The translations under genes and the position numbers were made by a program. Below the pieces are notes generated by a model. The model made no database searches. It was not told the origin of the DNA and was given only the letters and a program-made list of their open reading frames with translations. From Nocardioides malaquae (GTDB lineage Bacteria > Actinomycetota > Actinomycetes > Propionibacteriales > Nocardioidaceae), in assembly GCF_015070385.1 (NCBI RefSeq), contig NZ_JADCSA010000004.1, positions 149,446 to 213,445 on the forward strand: a stretch of 64,000 bases of DNA, in the 5' to 3' direction. Positions 35,567 to 43,948 of this stretch are shown here, piece after piece. The stretch's first letter is position 1; each line of letters opens with the position of its first letter.

Positions 35567-36799
35567 ATGAGGTTCCACGACGCGGCGAGGATCGCGGCCG
35601 GTCTGTCCCTGATGGCGCTCGTGGCGTGCACCAGCTCCTCCACCACCCCGAGCAACGTGGCCGGAGCCGACGGATCCGCGACACCGCCGCTCGAGCTGGC
35701 GGTCGGAGAGTGGACGCGCCTGCCCGACAGTCCCCTCTCGCCCCGCCACCTGCCGGTGGCGGCGCATGTCCCCACCGTTGACGGCGATCTGGCCGTCTTC
35801 GTGGGCGGACAGGTGAGCGGACCGTGCCCGCCCTGGGCCGACTGCGCCATCCCGCCCGGCCGCCCGGCCCGCGACGGGGCGGCCCTCGACCTCACCACCG
35901 GCACCTGGCAACCCATCGCGGACGCACCCCGACCCGTGCCGGGGCACTCACCCACCGCCGTCGTCGACGACACCCTGTACGTCCTCACCGAACGCCGCCT
36001 GTTGGCCTGGGAAGCCGCCGGGGACGCCTGGACGGAGGTCGACCTGCCCAGGCGGGTGCTCGGAGCCACGATGGTCGCCGACACCCACGCCGGGCGGTCG
36101 CGGTTGGTCATCACCTCGGGCAGCGACGAGAACGGGATCCGCCCGGACCTGGTCCACGACCTCGAGGCGGGCACATGGTCCCGACTGCCGGCCAACCCCC
36201 TGCGTCCGTCGTTCGACCGGACCGTGGTGGCGACGCCCGAGGGACTGGTGCTCCTCGCCAAACCGATGGCGCCCGACGGCGGTCCCGAGGACCCGGCGCT
36301 GGTCCGGGCCGCCGTGCTGCCTCCCGGCGCCACCGACTGGGAACTCGTCACCTCCGGCGGGGAGCAACTCGGGGGCTGGTCGTGGACGTGGACGGGCACA
36401 CGGGTCCTCGACCCGACGCCGGGCGGCTCGGACGGCGGCCAGGTCAACAACTATGGCCGCGAGATCCCCTACGGCGGCGCCTTCGACCCGGCCACGCGCG
36501 AGTGGATCTCACTGGAGGGGACCCCGAAGGCCTTCACCGGAGGGTGGCCGGTCGAGGCGCCGGGAGGCCGGTTCAACGCCCTGTCGGGGTGGGTCCACGA
36601 CGACGGAGAGGTCGGGCGAGCCGGCTGGACCCGTCTGCGTCGACCTGAGGGGGCGCCCGAGGAGCCCGGGCGAGGGGTGTGGGTCGGCGCCGTCCTGGTC
36701 GTCCACGGGGGTGGCGACTGGGAGGACGTCAAGGGCGTCGACGAGTGGACGCCGGAGAACGTCTGGTCGACCGGGGTGTGGGTCAGGCTTACGGGCTGA
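35567..36799 (+). CDS. Lipoprotein with beta-propeller (kelch-like) repeats
   Basis: 410 residues from ATG 35567 with GGAGAGG upstream. The lipobox is LVACTSSS. The body has several repeated blades with patterns such as GAALDLTTGTWQPIADAPRP, TLYVLTERRLLAWEAAGDAWTEV and DLEAGTWSRLPANPLRP. These resemble kelch/galactose-oxidase-like propellers. It is lipid-anchored on the outer side of the membrane; the function is unknown. It is divergent from the LRR protein with 89 bp between the starts. Confidence 0.8.
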   Translation: MRFHDAARIAAGLSLMALVACTSSSTTPSNVAGADGSATPPLELAVGEWTRLPDSPLSPRHLPVAAHVPTVDGDLAVFVGGQVSGPCPPWADCAIPPGRPARDGAALDLTTGTWQPIADAPRPVPGHSPTAVVDDTLYVLTERRLLAWEAAGDAWTEVDLPRRVLGATMVADTHAGRSRLVITSGSDENGIRPDLVHDLEAGTWSRLPANPLRPSFDRTVVATPEGLVLLAKPMAPDGGPEDPALVRAAVLPPGATDWELVTSGGEQLGGWSWTWTGTRVLDPTPGGSDGGQVNNYGREIPYGGAFDPATREWISLEGTPKAFTGGWPVEAPGGRFNALSGWVHDDGEVGRAGWTRLRRPEGAPEEPGRGVWVGAVLVVHGGGDWEDVKGVDEWTPENVWSTGVWVRLTG

Positions 36800-36820
36800 C
36801 GACTTCCCTAGGTTGGGTCC

Positions 36821-37219
36821 ATGACACTGAGACTCGGATTCATCGGCATCGTCACCCACGACATGGCGGCCTCCCTCGCCTTCTACCGTGCGCTCGGCGT
36901 GCCCGTCGCCGACGGCCAGGACGACGCACCGCACGTCGATGCAAAGCTCGACGACGGCACCAACCTCGCCTGGGACACCGTCGGCACCATTCGCAGTTTC
37001 GACCCCGGTTACGTCGTGCCCACCGGCGGCCACCACATCGCGCTGGCCTTCGACCAGGGGTCACCCGAACGCGTGGACGCCGCGTTCGCCGCACTGGTCA
37101 CAGCCGGGTACCCCGGTCACGTCCAGCCGTGGGACGCCCCGTGGGGCCAGCGGTACGCCACCGTGCTCGACCCCGACGGCAACTCCGTCGACCTCTACGC
37201 TGCGCTCGCCACGGACTGA
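36821..37219 (+). CDS. VOC (glyoxalase/dioxygenase superfamily) protein
   Basis: 132 residues from ATG 36821. A single VOC module: LGFIGIVTHDMAASLAFYRALGVPV at the start and WGQRYATVLDPDGNSVDLYA at the end. Candidate metal ligands are His at HDMA and Glu/Asp near the C-terminus, but a full set is not certain. It may be an isomerase, lyase or antibiotic-binding protein. Confidence 0.82.
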   Translation: MTLRLGFIGIVTHDMAASLAFYRALGVPVADGQDDAPHVDAKLDDGTNLAWDTVGTIRSFDPGYVVPTGGHHIALAFDQGSPERVDAAFAALVTAGYPGHVQPWDAPWGQRYATVLDPDGNSVDLYAALATD

Positions 37220-37332
37220 TCCGGGTCCCACGCCAACGCAGACCGACAGAACTCCTGACGCAACCATCTCCCCGCGGCGTACGTCACCCTTCGTAGAGAG
37301 GCAGCGATGCTCGACCTCGGGAAGGACATGTG

Positions 37333-37860
37333 ATGACGCGCAGGGACGAACAGGAGTTCGTGGAGTTCGTCTCCGCCCACCAGGGACGCCTGAGACGAGC
37401 CGCCTTCCTGATCACGGGTGACTGGGCGGCGGCTGACGACGTCACCCAGGAGGCCCTGGTCCGGCTGTACGTCGCGCTGCCCCGGCTGGGCTATGTGGAG
37501 AGCCTTCTGGGGTACGCGCGTCGCACCGTGGTCAACGTGGCCATCGACGCGGCACGCAAGCGCGGCACGCGGGAGCGCTACGAGTCCCGCGAGCCCGTGC
37601 CGGCGCCCTCCCCGGACGTGTCGGGCCGGCACGCGGACCGGTCGATGATCCTGACCGCGCTCGGCACGCTCGGGCCACGCCAGCGCGCGGTGGTGGTGCT
37701 GCGCTACTTCGAGGACCTCAGCGTCGAGCAGGCAGCGCAGGTCATGGGGTGCTCGCCGGGCACCGTGAAGAGCCAGACCGCACGCGGGCTCGAGACCCTG
37801 CGGCGATCGCTGGTCGAGGCGGGTTGGCACCACGAGGTGGAACTGGAAGTGAGTGAGTGA
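37333..37860 (+). CDS. SigE-family ECF RNA polymerase sigma factor
   Basis: 175 residues; ATG 37333 with GAAGGA at good spacing (GTG 37330 adds one residue). The region 2 core is DEQEFVEFVSAHQGRLRRAAFLITGDWAAADDVTQEALVRLY. The region 4 helix-turn-helix is YFEDLSVEQAAQVMGCSPGTVKSQTARGLETLR. It fits the actinobacterial SigE/SigM-like ECF group. The stop overlaps the next start as TGATG, so it is coupled to a membrane protein that may be its partner. Confidence 0.92.
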   Translation: MTRRDEQEFVEFVSAHQGRLRRAAFLITGDWAAADDVTQEALVRLYVALPRLGYVESLLGYARRTVVNVAIDAARKRGTRERYESREPVPAPSPDVSGRHADRSMILTALGTLGPRQRAVVVLRYFEDLSVEQAAQVMGCSPGTVKSQTARGLETLRRSLVEAGWHHEVELEVSE

Positions 37861-38609
37861 TGGTCGATCTGCGCACCCTGTTGGACGACGCCAGCCTCGA
37901 GGACGGGCCGCCCGCCGACCCCCTGGACCTCGTCCTGGCCGGTCGCCGCCGCGTACGACGCCGCGGGCTCGCGCGTGGTGCCGCCGCACTTGCGCTGGTG
38001 CTCGTCGTCTCCGCCACCGCCCTCGCGTTCCGTCCAGGGGCGACGGACCCCGCCCGCGACCCCGAGCCCGCTGCACCGTCGAGTCCGACGCCCACGCCCG
38101 AGCCCTCCGAGACCGCCGAGGTCGACGAGACCCTCACGCCCCCGGGCACACAGCTCCGCCTGGGCGGGATCGCCACCGTGCCGGTGAAGCACATCAGGAC
38201 CGGTCGCATCGAGATCACCGTCACCGCCGTACGCCGCGGGGACCGCGCCGACCTCCTCGCCCTGCCCGACCTGGACCCCCGCCTTCGGTCGGACGCGTCC
38301 AGCGGCGACTTCTGGTACGTCGACGCCGAGGTCACCCACGTGTCAGGAAAGATCGGCGGCTACTACGTCCATCCCGATGTCGAGCCCGTCGTCCGTGGCG
38401 GGAAGAGGGCCAACAGCTGGGTCATGGGTCCGGACTTCTCGCCGTGCCCTCTGGGCAGCCTTTCCCGACCCCCGGCGACCGGGGAGAGCGTGGAGACCTG
38501 CTTCGTCTACCGCACCGAGCCGGGCTCGGAGGTCGTCGGTCTCCGGTGGGGCCCGTTCGAGTCCGACTACGACATCACGCAGGGCGACCCGGTGACCTGG
38601 CGCCAGTGA
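37860..38609 (+). CDS. Membrane protein coupled to ECF sigma factor, possible anti-sigma
   Basis: 249 residues from ATG 37860, whose A is the last base of the sigma-factor stop; GTG 37857 is one codon earlier. A short cytoplasmic N-terminus (LRTLLDDASLEDGPPADPLDLVLAGRRRVRRRG) precedes a single membrane helix (about residues 40-60). A Pro/Glu-rich linker and an extracytoplasmic domain with two Cys (FSPCPLGS and VETCFVY) follow. Layout and coupling fit an anti-sigma or sensing partner, but no zinc-anti-sigma motif is present. Confidence 0.75.
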   Translation: MVDLRTLLDDASLEDGPPADPLDLVLAGRRRVRRRGLARGAAALALVLVVSATALAFRPGATDPARDPEPAAPSSPTPTPEPSETAEVDETLTPPGTQLRLGGIATVPVKHIRTGRIEITVTAVRRGDRADLLALPDLDPRLRSDASSGDFWYVDAEVTHVSGKIGGYYVHPDVEPVVRGGKRANSWVMGPDFSPCPLGSLSRPPATGESVETCFVYRTEPGSEVVGLRWGPFESDYDITQGDPVTWRQ

Positions 38610-38695
38610 TTCCCCCCAGTTCAGGCGCCGAGCGTCTCCGGGACATACAGGTGGATGGTGCGATTTCACCGCGCGCTGCCCCGAGAAGGGGTTTC

Positions 38696-39970
38696 ATGGC
38701 CGACGTGAACTCCGGCTGTCGGATGCCGGGGTCAAGTGCCGGGGGGTTGGTCATGAGCGGCGTACGGCGTGGGTTGACTGCGATGGCGAGCGTCGCCGTG
38801 ATCGTGGCCTCGACGATCAGCCCGACTGCCGCAGCGGACCCCCTCGACCCGGCCCGCCCCTCCGGCCAGAGCGCAGCCTCGCGGGCGGCCACGAGCTTCA
38901 CCCTGTCTCCGACCACCACGACACCCGGCGGGAAGGTCACGGCCAAGGGCAAGGTGCCCACCAAGGTCAAGGGCAAGGTGCACCAGGTCAGGCGACCGGT
39001 GATCGTGCAGACCGCCTCGGGCCGGAAGTGGACCAAGGCCGCCACGGGCAGGACCACCAAGAAGGGCACCTACCTCGTCACGTTCACTGCCCCCGTCACC
39101 TCCGGGGTGTGGAAGGTCCGCGTCACCGCGCCGAAGAAGAAGATCAAGGGCAAGGTCCTCAAGAAGTTCACCACCACCTCCCGCACCTTGACCATCACCT
39201 CCCCGACGCAGCGGGGGTGTTCGGTCACCGGCGAGTTGCCGAGGGCTGAGTGCGAGGCACTGGTCGCCATCGACACCGCCAACCCCACCGCCAACCTCGG
39301 CTCCGGGTGGGGCACCGGCACCGACCCCTGCACCTGGGACGGCGTGACCTGCGAGACGGGTCATGTCGCCGGCCTCGACCTCAACGGCACCCAGCTGACT
39401 GCCCTGCCGGCCGAGGTGGAAGACCTCACCCACCTCACCCACCTGGACCTCTACGACAACCAGTTGGTCGCCCTGCCCGCTCAGATCGGAAGCCTGAGTC
39501 ACCTCATCTACCTGAGCCTTGGCGGCAACCAGCTGGCTGCCCTACCTGCCGAGATCTGGAACCTCACCCAGCTCACCAGCCTGGGCCTCGACGGCAACCG
39601 GCTCGCAGCCGTGCCGGCCGAGATCGGGAACCTCGCCGACCTCACCTACCTGGACCTCTACGGCAACCAGCTGACTGCCCTGCCCCCAGAGATCTGGAAC
39701 CTCACCGACCTCACCCACCTGTTCCTCGGCGACAACCAGCTGACCGCCGTGCCGCTCGAGATCGCGAACCTCACCCACCTCACCGGCCTGCACCTCGGCG
39801 ACAACGACCTGGCGGGTGACGTGACGGAATGGGCACAACCCCTCATGGCAGCAGACACGATCAGTGAGCTCGCGCTGGACGGCAACGGGTGCTTGACGAC
39901 GACCGACCCGGCCGTGGCGGAATGGTTGACCGACCTCGAGTCCGGCTGGGACGACGGTTGCACGCCCTGA
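38696..39970 (+). CDS. Secreted leucine-rich-repeat protein
   Basis: 424 residues; ATG 38696 has GAAGGGG upstream, while ATG 38753 (MSGVRRGLTAMASVAVIVASTISPTAAA) gives a cleaner signal peptide. A Lys-rich Ig-like region (about 60-165) is followed by a plant-type LRR cap (GCSVTGELPRAECEALVAI...DPCTWDGVTCE). Seven regular LRRs then run through about 226-378 (LTALPAEVEDLTHLTHLDLYDN). The C-terminus has a Cys pair. The same cap and repeat style occur in the larger LRR protein at 32274-35477. It is exported and likely has a binding function. Confidence 0.86.
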   Translation: MADVNSGCRMPGSSAGGLVMSGVRRGLTAMASVAVIVASTISPTAAADPLDPARPSGQSAASRAATSFTLSPTTTTPGGKVTAKGKVPTKVKGKVHQVRRPVIVQTASGRKWTKAATGRTTKKGTYLVTFTAPVTSGVWKVRVTAPKKKIKGKVLKKFTTTSRTLTITSPTQRGCSVTGELPRAECEALVAIDTANPTANLGSGWGTGTDPCTWDGVTCETGHVAGLDLNGTQLTALPAEVEDLTHLTHLDLYDNQLVALPAQIGSLSHLIYLSLGGNQLAALPAEIWNLTQLTSLGLDGNRLAAVPAEIGNLADLTYLDLYGNQLTALPPEIWNLTDLTHLFLGDNQLTAVPLEIANLTHLTGLHLGDNDLAGDVTEWAQPLMAADTISELALDGNGCLTTTDPAVAEWLTDLESGWDDGCTP

Positions 39971-40012
39971 GTCACGCGCCGAGCGGCATGGCCTCGGTGA
40001 GGCTGGCGTCCG

Positions 40013-40504
40013 TCAGCCCTCGCAAGCTCCCATCGCCTCGCGGGCGGCGGCCACCACGACGGGGTCCTCACAACCGCGGGCGAACCCCGCGATCCGCGAT
40101 CGAATTTCTCGGCTGAGCACCCAGGTGCCGAGGCGCTCTGCGACCGGGGCCAGCCACGCCGGCCGACAGGCGAAGTTGTACTTCCAGACGGCGAGCGTGC
40201 CGTCGCCCTCCGGGGTGAACCGCCAGCCACCGCCCAGCTTGGCGAAGAACCAGGAACCCGTCTCCATCGTCATCCCGACGTTCGTCGGGGGCGCGTAGGA
40301 GACGTAGCGACTCACCATCGAGAACCCGAGCCGGTGCCGCGTGAACGTGCGTACGCCCTTGGCCGGCACCTGCGCCCCGTCGAGGAAGTACTGCTCCCGG
40401 ATGAACGGGTCCCAGCGACGACGCACGTCACCCGTCGTCTGAGAGACGGCGTACGCCTCCTCGGGAGGCAGCGGCACGTGCACCGAGGCCTGGACGACTG
40501 GCAT
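40013..40504 (-). CDS. SRPBCC (START-like) family protein
   Basis: 163 residues from ATG 40504 (MPVVQASVHVPLPPEEAYAVSQTTGDVRRRWDPF). The helix-grip fold pattern is clear, including a long C-terminal helix (REIRSRIAGFARGCEDPVVVAAAREAM). A lipid- or polyketide-binding role is possible; no catalytic residues stand out. It is the last gene with the flanking base style before the island at about 40.6 kb. Confidence 0.8.
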   Translation of the reverse strand: MPVVQASVHVPLPPEEAYAVSQTTGDVRRRWDPFIREQYFLDGAQVPAKGVRTFTRHRLGFSMVSRYVSYAPPTNVGMTMETGSWFFAKLGGGWRFTPEGDGTLAVWKYNFACRPAWLAPVAERLGTWVLSREIRSRIAGFARGCEDPVVVAAAREAMGACEG

Positions 40505-40591
40505 GGGTTCGAGCGTAGCGGCGGTTGGGACCGGCGAACTGCACAGCAGCACTGGTCGATCACGCTCAGCTTCGCCGGTTGCCAGCGACGT

Positions 40592-40605
40592 TGTCGAGAT
40601 GCAGC
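40592..40605 (+). repeat. 14-bp inverted repeat, left end of island
   Basis: TGTCGAGATGCAGC is repeated in exact inverse at 55137-55150. The two copies bracket the whole defence-gene block. It may be a terminal repeat or a recombination site; no target-site duplication is obvious. Confidence 0.5.
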
Positions 40606-40708
40606 GAAGATTGACGAGCAGCCCGAGGGGAAGCTGGGCGAATCAGGAGCGTCGGTCGGCTCTCGTCGAAGTACACGCGGCAAGTCAGTTACCCGGAGGC
40701 GGCCGTGG

Positions 40709-42520
40709 TCAGAACGGCGGCTCTTCGTCGGCCCATGGGTCTGGCGCGGCGTCCCACGGCGACGGATCCCTCCACGGGTCGTCAAACTGCTGGGGCTCGG
40801 ACCCTTCGTCGGGGTCGTTGCCCCTGATGGCGCGAACCAGCGCGTCGATCCGACTTGCTGGATCTCCTACCCAGTCAAACTCGTCCAGCCGCTGGGCCGC
40901 ATATCGAGCTCGAAGCGGCTTTGACTCTCCGACAGAGGCGACGGCCTCCTCGTGGAGTCGGGTCCACTCGTCGCCGAAGAGGGTGGTCATTGCGCCTTCG
41001 AAGTTGGGGTCGAGCGTGGCGTAGCTGGTGCTGACGTGGAGCGGGTCACCGAGAAGGGCAGCTGGCTCAGCGGGATCACCGCTCAAGCCGAGGGCGGCCG
41101 CGATGTCCTGCCGCTTCGCCAGCAGATCGGCGGCCTCCCTTCCGTTCTTGTTCGAGTCTGTGTCGAACAGGCAGAAGCACTCGATGCCGAGTGCGGTGTA
41201 CAGCCGGAACCACTTGGCGATGTTGCCGACGCCCTCCACAGCGACTCCCTCCTTGAGAACGTCGAATCCACGGGCCTTCAGCAACTCCGGCAGCGCGAGC
41301 GCTTCGGTGGGCCCTTCGACCAGAACGCATCGGCGAGCAAAGAGTCCACTGATGATCTCCGTGGTCGCGCCAGCCGCATAGAACGGCCCGATGGTGTCGG
41401 GCTGGGTACGGACAGAGTCGGCGCCGCGGGCGACGAGCTCATCCCGAAGCTCCTCGCGGGATCGCTGGACAATCCTGGTTGCGCCCTCTTCCCCCTTGGT
41501 GACCATGACCAAGTTCTCCGGGCGGGCGAGGTCGACGAAGTGAGGGGAGTGGGTTGTGATCACCACTTGGAGACCTGGGGCCGCGAGTTGGTTCAGCCGT
41601 GTCGCCAGCCACCGCTGCGCCAGCGGATGCAGGTTCGCCTCAGGCTCATCGATGACAAGGACCGTTCCCTCGGACTGTCCGTAGGCAATCGCGTACGCGT
41701 ATGCGAAGGCGAGCGCCAGAACCTGCGACTGTCCGGTGCCTAGTTCGTCGAAGCTGCGGACCTCTCCGTCCAAGGACGGGTGGATGCGAAGCGAGCGGAA
41801 GTAGTTGCTCGGATCATAGGCACTGAAGTCGACGTCGAGACGGTAGGGGAGGTTCTGGCCGAAGTCCTCCGCGGTGGATGCGAGGAGTTCTTTGAACCTG
41901 GCGAACTCTGGCACTGCTCCGAACTGCTGAAGGAGTCCATCGAAAACCCCGGCAAGCTGCGCCTTCCGCTGGGGGTCGCGGAGCAGACGTTCGTGGAACC
42001 GGTGCATGAGCTTCGAGAGCATCGTGTACTTGCTTGCGTAGCTGAGCTGGTAGTCGAGGCGACGGTCGGCATCCAAGACGGCCGCCGCGAGGGCGGTCCG
42101 CATCGTGTTGTTGGGCCATGTCTTGCCGCAGTACTGGTTACTGCATGTGAACGTGTAGCCGACCGGGTTGCCGTCCCTGCCGGGGTTGTCCGGGTCGCAT
42201 GTCCACTTGAAGTGGACCGCCTCTCCGCCAGTGCAGTACGGACACGGGATGCCCGACACGGCTGCGCCGACCTCGATGGCAATGCCGTCGCTATCGCGCC
42301 CGTGAAAGTCGTGGTCCTCTAGTCGACGTGTGCCGGGCCATTGGTCTCCGAAGAGGATCTCAAGCCCACGAGTGATGTTGCTCTTCCCAGCGTTGTTCTC
42401 CCCGAGAAGAACGAGCGCGCCCACGTCGGGGAATCGAACGGTCACGCGATCGTCGCCGATCGAGCGCAGGTTCTTGACGCTCAACTTCTCGATCCGCGGC
42501 GCTGACGACGGTTCGCTCAT
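40709..42520 (-). CDS. OLD-family ATP-dependent nuclease with zinc-ribbon insert and SSB-like tail
   Basis: 603 residues from ATG 42520. The ABC/AAA ATPase part has Walker A LGENNAGKSN (about 40-48), signature LGTGQSQVLALAF, Walker B VLVIDEPEANLHP and H-loop TTHSPHF. A Cys-rich insert at about 93-131 (CPYC, then CSNQYC) looks like a zinc ribbon. The C-terminal TOPRIM domain (CVLVEGPTEALALPEL, CLFDTDSN) is the nuclease. OLD proteins are known in anti-phage defence. The last residues WADEEPPF resemble the acidic tip of single-stranded DNA-binding protein. Confidence 0.92.
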   Translation of the reverse strand: MSEPSSAPRIEKLSVKNLRSIGDDRVTVRFPDVGALVLLGENNAGKSNITRGLEILFGDQWPGTRRLEDHDFHGRDSDGIAIEVGAAVSGIPCPYCTGGEAVHFKWTCDPDNPGRDGNPVGYTFTCSNQYCGKTWPNNTMRTALAAAVLDADRRLDYQLSYASKYTMLSKLMHRFHERLLRDPQRKAQLAGVFDGLLQQFGAVPEFARFKELLASTAEDFGQNLPYRLDVDFSAYDPSNYFRSLRIHPSLDGEVRSFDELGTGQSQVLALAFAYAYAIAYGQSEGTVLVIDEPEANLHPLAQRWLATRLNQLAAPGLQVVITTHSPHFVDLARPENLVMVTKGEEGATRIVQRSREELRDELVARGADSVRTQPDTIGPFYAAGATTEIISGLFARRCVLVEGPTEALALPELLKARGFDVLKEGVAVEGVGNIAKWFRLYTALGIECFCLFDTDSNKNGREAADLLAKRQDIAAALGLSGDPAEPAALLGDPLHVSTSYATLDPNFEGAMTTLFGDEWTRLHEEAVASVGESKPLRARYAAQRLDEFDWVGDPASRIDALVRAIRGNDPDEGSEPQQFDDPWRDPSPWDAAPDPWADEEPPF

Positions 42521-42531
42521 GCGTGGCAGTT

Positions 42532-43260
42532 CTAGGACCAGTAGGGCGGTCGGGAGTACGAACCGTCCGCCGAAGTGACGGTCTCAGGTAGCTGAGCCTG
42601 CCTGACCTTGGCATTGCCCAGGCGGAAGCTCGAGTGGACCGCGCCCTTGAGTTCGGCAGAGAAGCGGCGGGGCGGAAAGACGGCGATGATTCTGATCGCG
42701 CTGTTCATCGCTCGTACCGCTCGTACGGCCGGCACCATGTCCGAATCTCCCGACACCACCAGCGCGACGTCGAACTGGTGCTGATGTGCACCCTCCATGA
42801 GGGCGACGCACAGGTTGACGTCGCTCTCCTTCTCTTCGTAGGTGCGCCACGACTTCTGGCATCCCTTGCAGGTCATGGTCTTCTCTTGGAAGCGACCCTC
42901 TACGACCCGTACGCCGGTGGCCTTGAGCGCACCGATGTACTGGGCCTGGCGCGCTGCCCCTTCTGGTTGGTTCCGCACGCGCGCGGTGAAGTAGTTGACA
43001 CCTACCAGGCGCTGATCAGGCTTGAGGAGACTGGTTGCCAGCGCGTGCAGGTCAAGCCAGAGGTGCTTCCGTCCGGTGTTGTCGTGCAGGCCGTAATACA
43101 GGTTGAACCCGTCGACGAAGACCGCGACTCGCTTGGTCGCAAGTTGTCGCGGGCTCGGAGTCCGGCTACTATCGGCCGCATACCCCGCCGTTGGCTTGTC
43201 CAGCGGCTCGACGGCCCCCTCGCGGGGGCCGTTTCTTTTTTCTGCTTCGCCCGGACTCAT
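42532..43260 (-). CDS. NYN domain (LabA/DUF88-like) putative ribonuclease
   Basis: 242 residues from ATG 43260, overlapping the upstream stop as ATGA. The NYN/PIN-like fold has acidic metal-binding residues in RVAVFVDGFNLYYGL (Asp about 50), KESDVNLCVAL and VVSGDSDMVPAV. A CxxC pair (TCKGCQKSW) sits in the middle. The first 40 residues contain the DNA of a plus-strand terminator-like hairpin (43211-43241), so a shorter start near KRVAVFVDGF is possible. It probably cleaves RNA; the partner and trigger are unknown. Confidence 0.85.
   Translation of the reverse strand: MSPGEAEKRNGPREGAVEPLDKPTAGYAADSSRTPSPRQLATKRVAVFVDGFNLYYGLHDNTGRKHLWLDLHALATSLLKPDQRLVGVNYFTARVRNQPEGAARQAQYIGALKATGVRVVEGRFQEKTMTCKGCQKSWRTYEEKESDVNLCVALMEGAHQHQFDVALVVSGDSDMVPAVRAVRAMNSAIRIIAVFPPRRFSAELKGAVHSSFRLGNAKVRQAQLPETVTSADGSYSRPPYWS
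43211..43241 (+). terminator. Plus-strand intrinsic terminator-like hairpin
   Basis: ACGGCCCCC-TCGC-GGGGGCCGT is a perfect 9-bp, GC-only-core stem followed by TTC and six T. It reads as a rho-independent terminator on the plus strand. No plus-strand gene ends here, and it lies inside the 5' coding part of the NYN gene. Confidence 0.65.
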
Positions 43261-43670
43261 TTGGTCTCCCGCGCCGATTCGCCCGTCCCGCGCCGGTTGC
43301 TCGAGACCGGCTGGCCCTCGACCTTGAGATCGAGCGTGAGGATGCCGTCCTCCACCTGCGGCACCCAGCGCTTCGCCTCGGTCGTGTCCAAGCCGATGTA
43401 CCGAGTGAACAGGCTGCCGGCCACCAAGATTGGCCCGCGGTTGGATTGTGCGCTCTGAGGACGTGCGGGATAGGCGTCAGGATTCGCGAGGTCCGTCGCT
43501 CGCAGGCCGACTACGCGACGGTCGGAGTCCCACAGCAACTCGACGGCTTCCGGCGACCCGATCAGCTCGTAGGCAGCACGGTTCAGCGAGATGAGCCCTC
43601 GCTTCTGGATCGTCACGCTAGGCACAGTCGAAACGGGAGCACTCGACTTCTTGAAGACCTCGAACGCCAC
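43257..43670 (-). CDS. Hypothetical protein coupled to NYN gene
   Basis: 137 residues from GTG 43670, with GGAGAG upstream; the longer frame to 43724 lacks a good site. It starts VAFEVFKKSSAPVSTVPSVTIQKRGLISLNRAAYELIGSPEAVELLWD, a beta-rich pattern loosely like small nucleic-acid-binding or antitoxin-type folds, and ends Ser/Arg-rich. The overlap with the NYN gene (ATGA) indicates one transcript and likely a joint function. I do not recognise the family. Confidence 0.72.
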   Translation of the reverse strand: MAFEVFKKSSAPVSTVPSVTIQKRGLISLNRAAYELIGSPEAVELLWDSDRRVVGLRATDLANPDAYPARPQSAQSNRGPILVAGSLFTRYIGLDTTEAKRWVPQVEDGILTLDLKVEGQPVSSNRRGTGESARETK

Positions 43671-43948
43671 CGTGATCTCTCCACTCCATGAATCGTTGCC
43701 GAACCCGTGTGGAGACTGTAGCACGCTGGATGCACTCAGCGATGCATTAGAAACGTTGGCGTCGCATTTGGGATCTCTCTGGTGACCTGCTCGCGCCCTC
43801 TCCTGTTCGGCCCAACCTGGACCGGCGGTCTAGCAGGCACTCGACCAGATTTCCGTGCGTGCCCAGATGTGTCGGAGGCTGATGGAAGCATGGCGATGTC
43901 CGTCTGTCGTCCAGTAGTGCAACTATCAGAGCGAGATCGGAGTTCATC
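43671..43948. other. Intergenic region between divergent island genes
   Basis: This 278-bp stretch lies between the starts of the hypothetical/NYN pair (minus) and the membrane-protein pair (plus). It is relatively A/T-rich and must hold both promoters. I see no long repeat, tRNA or convincing ORF in it. Confidence 0.5.
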
